Positions 41,173 through 45,592 of a stretch of 45,592 nt of DNA are shown one piece after another; position 1 is the stretch's first letter; every line of letters starts with the position of its first letter. Under the pieces are notes generated by a model. It had not been told where the DNA came from, searched no databases, and saw nothing but the letters and a program-made list of their open reading frames with translations. The position numbers were made by a program, and so were the translations under genes. The DNA comes from Pokkaliibacter plantistimulans. Lineage in GTDB: Bacteria > Pseudomonadota > Gammaproteobacteria > Pseudomonadales > Balneatricaceae. The stretch is from positions 1-45,592 of the forward strand of contig NZ_LAPT01000013.1 in the NCBI RefSeq assembly GCF_003194385.1, in the 5' to 3' direction.

Positions 41173-41598
41173 ACTCCGGCAATGACAGGAACTCAGGCAG
41201 CACACAGGCTGCCTGAATCGTTTTTAGTTAGTACAAGGCGATCAGGTGTTCGTACCGCTGCTGGCATTATCCACGCTCTGTGCTGGCAGTACGTTGAGTG
41301 TCAGATGGGATGGATAGCGTGCAGACAGGTGCACCCTGTTGTTGGCAGTGCGTTTGAATCGGGCTTGCCCTTCGGGTTCGCCGCTATTGGGGTTGACGTC
41401 GTATTTGGGGAAGTTGCTGCCGGCACATACCATGAAAGCCGACCTGCAGGCTCGTTCACATAAGGCGTGATCTTTTATCGTTAACTAACCAGTTGAATTC
41501 GTTACATTTTTAAACATCAAAATGCATCTGTGTTCCGCACTGCTGGCCTACAATGCGGGCGTGGTTATTGGTAGTCCCACGTATCGGTGTGTGCTTTT
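41173..41598. other. Intergenic region between YciI and thermonuclease genes
   Basis: 426 bp. A minus-strand open frame (41242-41433, with sense codons continuing upstream to about 41484) has protein-like composition (FPKYDVNPNSGEPEGQ) but no ribosome site and no family I know. It might be the end of a lost gene. Right of 41470 the sequence is AT-rich and probably holds the thermonuclease promoter. Confidence 0.35.
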
Positions 41599-42036
41599 AT
41601 GTTGTCGCTCCGTCGTATCCTGTTATGCGCTACTGCATTACTTGTTTCGTTTTCTGTTCACTCTGCTCCCCGGGAATATGGCACGGTGCGAGTCAGTGAA
41701 GTCACTTCCATCTATGATGCTGATACCTTCACGGTGAATATTCAGAACTGGCCCGGGATTGTCGGTGAGCGGGTGCCGGTCAGGGTGTACGGCATCGATG
41801 CGCCCGAAATCAAAGGCCAGTGCCCGCGGGAAAAGAATCTGGCACAGCAGGCCAAGCAGGTCACTGTGGCAGCTCTGCGCCGCGCGCGGGTGATCGAGCT
41901 GCGTCATCTGCAGCGTGACAAGTACTTCCGCATACTTGCAGATGTTTATATTGACAACGTCAAACTGGCGGACCTGCTGATCAATAAGCGTCTTGCCTAT
42001 CCCTATTTCGGTGAAACCAAACAGAAGTGGTGCTGA
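41599..42036 (+). CDS. Exported thermonuclease-family (SNase-like) nuclease
   Basis: A 145-residue protein with a signal peptide (MLSLRRILLCATALLVSFSV, cleavage near HSA) and one SNase domain. The family residues are visible: YDADTFTV, VYGIDAPEIKG (calcium and catalytic Asp), ELRHLQRDKYFRILADV (catalytic Arg region), and LADLLINKRLAYPYFGETK. It would degrade nucleic acids in the periplasm or outside the cell, or be a structural homologue only. The start at 41599 places a normal signal peptide; an ATG four codons earlier is possible. It is convergent with the acyl-CoA dehydrogenase gene. Confidence 0.88.
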   Translation: MLSLRRILLCATALLVSFSVHSAPREYGTVRVSEVTSIYDADTFTVNIQNWPGIVGERVPVRVYGIDAPEIKGQCPREKNLAQQAKQVTVAALRRARVIELRHLQRDKYFRILADVYIDNVKLADLLINKRLAYPYFGETKQKWC

Positions 42037-42037
42037 G

Positions 42038-42061
42038 GGCAGGCACTGCGCAGCGCCTGCC
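42038..42061. terminator. Palindrome between convergent thermonuclease and acyl-CoA dehydrogenase genes
   Basis: GGCAGGC (42038-42044) and GCCTGCC (42055-42061) flank a self-complementary CTGCGCAG, giving a nearly perfect 24-bp palindrome in the 36-bp gap between two stops. There is no T run; it may end both transcripts. Confidence 0.5.
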
Positions 42062-42072
42062 GACTCTGCTAG

Positions 42073-43844
42073 TCATGTGTTGAAGCGATAGTCGGCAAGA
42101 CCGGTCTCTGCGGTGGCAACGGTCTGCAGCAAAGCAGGGACTTTGACCAGATGATGGGCAGTATAGAACTGCGCCAGCGCCACTATATTCTGCTGATAGG
42201 TGGTTTCGTATTCGGCCAGCTGCAGTGAGCTGGCCAGTTCCGCCAGTTGCCAGCCCGTGAGCAGATAGCCCAGGGCATCCAGAAGCGGGACGGCACCTGC
42301 GTAGCAACGCAGTTGTACTGCATTCTCATCGGTGAGTAATTCATCAATAACCTGTTGCAGCTGTTCGCTGCAGGCCATTAGCTGTTGAGCCGGAAATCGC
42401 AAGGCAGTGGAAGAAAGGAGGCGATCTGCACAGGCGTTGACCTCATCCAGCAATTGACGGAGTGCCATGCCACGATCACTGAGGATTTTCCGGAACAGCA
42501 GGTCTTTGGCCTGAATGCCGGTGGTACCTTCATAGATAGTGGTAACGCGACTGTCGCGCATGAGTTGTGCGACACCGGTTTCTTCAATAAAGCCCATACC
42601 GCCAAAGATCTGAATGGCCGTGCTACTCATTTCGTGGCCTTGCTCGGTGGCGAAGGCTTTAAAAATGGGGGTCAGTAACGCCACATTTGCGAGCAGGGTA
42701 TGCTGCTCGTTCTGGTCGGTGCAGTGATTGGCCAGATCAATGCGAGCAGAGATCAGATAGGCGAGGGAGCGCAGGCCGAGTACCCGCGATCGCATCGACA
42801 GCAGCATACGAGCTACATCGGGATGCTCAATCAAGGCGACGCGGCGCTTGTTGTCCTGCCAGTGATTTCCCTGCATACGCTCACTGGCGTAGCTCAAAGC
42901 GCGCTGATAGGCCATTTCACCTGTTGCGACCCCTTGGAGGCCGGTACTCAACCGCGCTTCATTCATCAGGATGAACATCAATGACAATCCCTGACCTTCG
43001 TTGCCAATCAGCTCTCCGATACAGTTATCCTGATCGCCATAGCTGATGGAGCAGGTAGGGCTGCCGTGCAGACCGAGCTTGTGTTCTATCGACATACAGC
43101 GAAGATCATTTTCATCACCCAGGGTGCCATCGGGTTTGATCCGATATTTGGGAACGATGTACAGCGACATGCCACGGGAACCGGGGGCAGCATCGGGAGT
43201 ACGTGCCAGTACCAGATGAAGAATGTTTTCCGTCAGGTCATGCTCACCGTAGGTAATGAACAGCTTCTGACCTTTAATCCGGTACAGTCCATCACCCAGT
43301 GGAAAGGCTTTGGTTGTTGTGGGTGCCAGGTCTGAGCCTGCGTTCGGTTCGGTCAGCGCCATGGCTAAAGACCACTGACCCGAGGCCAGTGCGGGAAGAT
43401 AGCGCGCCTGCTGTGCTGCATTCGCGGCATGCAGCAGAATCTCGCAGCCGCCTTGTGACAGTGCATGGAACATGACGAAGGCCATGTTGGCAGACAGCCA
43501 CATTTCATTTACCGCCATGGCTAGCAGTTTGGGCAAACCTTGCCCTCCGATACGTTCTGGTAGGGCCAGACTCAACCATCCCCCTTCGCAGAACTGTTGA
43601 TAGGCCGCGTGCCAGCCACGGGGAGTCGTCACTTTTCCATCCTGCCAGTGACAGCCTTCCCTATCTCCGCTTTGATTCAGCGCTGCCAGTTCACCTGTGG
43701 CAAATTTACCGGCCTCCTCCAGTACCGCTTTAATCAGTTCAGGATCCAGATCTGCAAGGTCGGGACGATTGCACCAGCCCGTGTGATGACGGCTGTGGTT
43801 GAGAAGAAACTCTATATCGAGGAGGGGGCGGAGTAGGTGTTCAT
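42073..43844 (-). pseudogene. Acyl-CoA dehydrogenase gene disrupted by a one-base deletion
   Basis: The intact gene would encode about 590 residues of the long acyl-CoA dehydrogenase type with an extra C-terminal domain. The true start is ATG at 43844 (MNTYSAP), but after seven codons the frame runs into TAG. In the next frame the protein continues LLDIEFLLNH and on through HHTGWCNRPDLADLD to the end. Restoring one C in the C5 run (G5 on the plus strand, 43824-43828) repairs the gene. Downstream all motifs are present, including LTEPNAGSDL, the flavin-contact ITYGEHDLTENI and the catalytic Glu in YEGTTGIQAKDL. A GTG at 43632 could restart a truncated 519-residue product lacking the first 70 residues. 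Sequencing error in the run is the alternative. Confidence 0.8.
43824..43828. other. G5 run at the frameshift of the acyl-CoA dehydrogenase gene
   Basis: Five G on the plus strand (five C in the gene). Six would keep the reading frame from the ATG at 43844 into the conserved body. Confidence 0.7.
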
Positions 43845-43856
43845 GCTCGCTGTCCT

Positions 43857-43909
43857 ATATGTTTATTTTTATATTGTTTATATAAATAACATTTTATAAA
43901 TAAACATAT
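43857..43909. promoter_or_regulatory. AT-rich region with a perfect 12-bp inverted repeat
   Basis: ATATGTTTATTT (43857-43868) and AAATAAACATAT (43898-43909) are exact inverted copies 29 bases apart. The space between contains a further GTTTAT/ATAAAT pairing. The region separates the acyl-CoA dehydrogenase gene from the divergent recombinase gene and may hold operators for either, or be an AT-rich protein-binding site. Confidence 0.6.
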
Positions 43910-44019
43910 GTATAAAGACAAGCGCTAAAGAGGGTGGATGGATATACAGTCTGGCTATATGTACACTGTGTGGCGATCCCGACTAAGGGATCAGAATTTT
44001 GTCGCCACTGAGAAGTACC

Positions 44020-45405
44020 ATGACGACCCAATCCTCACCTTCATCATTTACTCCACCAGCTCATCAGTCGCCACATGCCGAAATGGATACAGACTTTACT
44101 GTTGACTCACCTTCGATGGGTGAACTGCCGCCGGTATTACCTTTGTTTGATACGGTGCAGCTGCTGGAGGATGGCAACCCGCATATCAACCAACATCTGA
44201 CCAGGTTGTCTCTTACCAGCCAGCAGGATGCTACTCTGGTTTATGAATATGCGGTGGACTGGCTACTGGAGCAGCGACATAGTGAGAACAACTACAAGGC
44301 GTATCGCAGTGAGCTGACCACCTTTTTGCACTGGTGCTTTGATGTTGAGCAGATAGCTGTAAGTGACATTACCCGGCGCATTCTTGGGCGCTATCTGGAC
44401 TATTGTGAGAACCCGCCAGTGGCATTGATTGCCTATCGTAATGTGGCTCAGTTCATTGCTATCAAGGAAACAGGCGAGCGTGTACCGAATCCCTTATGGC
44501 GACCCTTTCTCGGTAAAAAGCAGGATGGCAGGGAGTTACCTTATCGAATCAGCGAGAAGGCGTTGCGGACCAAGCTGGCGATTCTGTCGGCGTTTTTCAT
44601 TTACCTCATTAATGAAGAGTATTCGGAGCGTAATCCTGCCGCTATTTTGCTGAAGCTGGGTCGATTCCGCGACGCCGCGCAAAATAGTGTGGCGGGTGAG
44701 GATAACGAAGACCTGAAAGCATTTACGGAGCTGCAGTGGTCCTACATTATGGGTACTGCCGAAAAAATGGCGCTGGAAGACCCCGAGTTTCACGAACGTA
44801 CGTTGTTTCTCGTCAGTCTGATGTACAGCTGCTATCTGAGAATTTCAGAGGTGGCGGCACGACCGGGGTTTTCTCCTTCTATGGGGCAGTTCCGGCGTGA
44901 CCAGAAAACCGGTGTATGGGGTTTTTATATTCCGCGTAGTAAAGGAGGAAAGCGGCGTACCGTCGCTGTGTCTGACTCGTTGTTGAATGCTCTGCGGCGC
45001 TATCGGGCGTGGCTAGGTTTATCAGCTTTACCCATGGTGGGTGATGACACGCCTTTATTCGTCCGGCATCGCGTCGCTCAGCGGGGAAGAGACAGCGGCA
45101 TGCTGAATGCGAATCTGGGCATTCGGCAACTGAGGGAGGTTATCAATGAGCTTTTTGTGCGAACTGCATCTGCAATGGAAGAGGATGGCTTCACACATGA
45201 TGGAGCAGAGGTGCGACAGATGACACCCCATAGCTTGCGTCATACCGGTATCTCCCATGACATCAATCTGAATCAGCGACCGTTGTCTCACGTTCAGGCC
45301 GATGCCGGTCATGACAGCATCGACACGACCTCCCAATATCTGCATACCTCACGGGTAGAGCGTCATCAGAGTGCACGTAACAAGCCCATGGACCGGTTAC
45401 GCTAA
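44020..45405 (+). CDS. Tyrosine-type site-specific recombinase
   Basis: A 461-residue tyrosine recombinase (phage integrase family). An N-terminal core-binding SAM-like domain spans about residues 70-165 (YAVDWLLEQRHSENNYKAYR). The catalytic domain has the first Arg in YSCYLRISEVA, the Lys in RSKGGKRRTVAVSD, HSLRHTG (H-x-x-R), GHDSIDTTSQY and the tyrosine nucleophile in that last segment. The first 45 residues are rich in Ser, Pro and Thr. ATG at 44020 is preferred to a TTG at 43999. It stands alone, without an excisionase or other mobile-element genes, and ends about 40 bp before an rRNA promoter. Function (XerC/D-like, integron-type or remnant of an island) is open. Confidence 0.9.
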   Translation: MTTQSSPSSFTPPAHQSPHAEMDTDFTVDSPSMGELPPVLPLFDTVQLLEDGNPHINQHLTRLSLTSQQDATLVYEYAVDWLLEQRHSENNYKAYRSELTTFLHWCFDVEQIAVSDITRRILGRYLDYCENPPVALIAYRNVAQFIAIKETGERVPNPLWRPFLGKKQDGRELPYRISEKALRTKLAILSAFFIYLINEEYSERNPAAILLKLGRFRDAAQNSVAGEDNEDLKAFTELQWSYIMGTAEKMALEDPEFHERTLFLVSLMYSCYLRISEVAARPGFSPSMGQFRRDQKTGVWGFYIPRSKGGKRRTVAVSDSLLNALRRYRAWLGLSALPMVGDDTPLFVRHRVAQRGRDSGMLNANLGIRQLREVINELFVRTASAMEEDGFTHDGAEVRQMTPHSLRHTGISHDINLNQRPLSHVQADAGHDSIDTTSQYLHTSRVERHQSARNKPMDRLR

Positions 45406-45446
45406 GGAACGGGAAGGTATTCGGAACATCAACAGAAAGAAAATTG

Positions 45447-45474
45447 TTGACTCCAAAGTTAATGAGCCTATAAT
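45447..45474 (+). promoter_or_regulatory. rRNA operon promoter (P1-like)
   Basis: TTGACT (45447-45452) and a perfect TATAAT (45469-45474) are 16 bp apart. The discriminator after the -10 is GCGCCCCC, GC-rich as in promoters under stringent (ppGpp) control. The expected transcription start is near 45482. Confidence 0.9.
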
Positions 45475-45481
45475 GCGCCCC

Positions 45482-45592
45482 CACAACGACGACACAGTAA
45501 ACGCTGCGAAGAAGTTGAAAGCTCTTTAAAAATCAATCGGATAATTCGTGTGGGCACTTGTTCCTGACTCAACAAAATAGTCAGAGAACGAT
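45482..45592 (+). ncRNA. Leader of an rRNA operon (partial, 16S gene beyond the window)
   Basis: The transcript leader contains GCTCTTTAAAAAT (45521-45533), a boxA antitermination element, followed by GTGTGGGCACTTG (45548-45560), the conserved leader motif next to boxA in gammaproteobacterial rrn operons. TGACT (45564-45569 region) and AGTCA near the end can pair and may begin the processing stem of 16S rRNA. The mature 16S gene is not reached. Confidence 0.9.

Noticed and set aside
41242..41433. 63-codon minus-strand frame with protein-like composition
   Set aside because: No ribosome site and no known family; sense codons continue upstream without a start. Possibly a gene remnant but not supportable.
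43597..43836. 79-codon plus-strand frame
   Set aside because: Antisense shadow of the N-terminal part of the acyl-CoA dehydrogenase gene.

Overview
The window reads as chromosomal DNA of a GC-moderate marine or environmental gammaproteobacterium, possibly of the Oceanospirillales/Pseudomonas-like group. This rests on gene content (a YfiR/GGDEF-EAL pair, FliB, Kdo hydroxylase, AcnD/PrpF, IorAB) and on an enteric-like rRNA leader at the right edge. The species assignment is inference. About 38 protein genes or gene remnants, one complete IS4-family insertion sequence and the promoter of an rRNA operon are supported. No CRISPR, tRNA or prophage is seen.

Layout. 1-1.1 kb: ECF sigma factor behind a very AT-rich leader. 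1.2-6.7 kb: LysR regulator, a YfiR plus GGDEF-EAL c-di-GMP module, and a FliB-type flagellin lysine methylase. 6.8-10.4 kb: sugar ABC transporter of the RbsA-RbsC-RbsB type, closed by a strong terminator. 10.7-13.1 kb: a PEBP-family gene and an IS4-family element inserted in the loop of an intrinsic terminator, which on the other strand follows a newly noticed 38-codon ORF. 13.9-18.2 kb: AlaC-type aminotransferase, MarR regulator, a twice-frameshifted LuxR-type pseudogene and a membrane diguanylate cyclase.

18.8-28.2 kb is the most interesting part. It holds an outer-membrane MetA/SphA-like channel and a seven-gene leftward catabolic operon (alpha/beta C-C hydrolase, FAD monooxygenase, two-domain extradiol/VOC dioxygenase, small Rieske ferredoxin, MFS transporter, FAH-family hydrolase, cyclase-family hydrolase) under a divergent NahR/NodD-like LysR regulator. 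The enzymes form a plausible hydroxylate, ring-cleave and hydrolyse route for an aromatic or N-heteroaromatic compound. The substrate cannot be named from sequence and I do not recognise the exact gene set. 28.3-32.9 kb: GntR-acnD-prpF, a methylcitrate-type operon without prpB or prpC, with two identical 12-bp operators exactly 53 bp apart.

33.3-41.2 kb: Kdo hydroxylase, a monooxygenase-domain protein, an Atu4866-type small protein, an AraC/YqhC-like regulator, a remnant of an SDR gene, then a periplasmic molybdenum hydroxylase operon (IorA-like Fe-S subunit, Tat-exported IorB-like subunit, cytochrome c, XdhC-type maturation factor). The cytochrome has CxxYH where CxxCH is expected. 41.6-45.6 kb: exported thermonuclease, an acyl-CoA dehydrogenase broken by one base in a G5/C5 run, an AT-rich region with a 12-bp inverted repeat, a tyrosine recombinase and the P1-like promoter and boxA leader of an rRNA operon whose 16S gene starts beyond the window.
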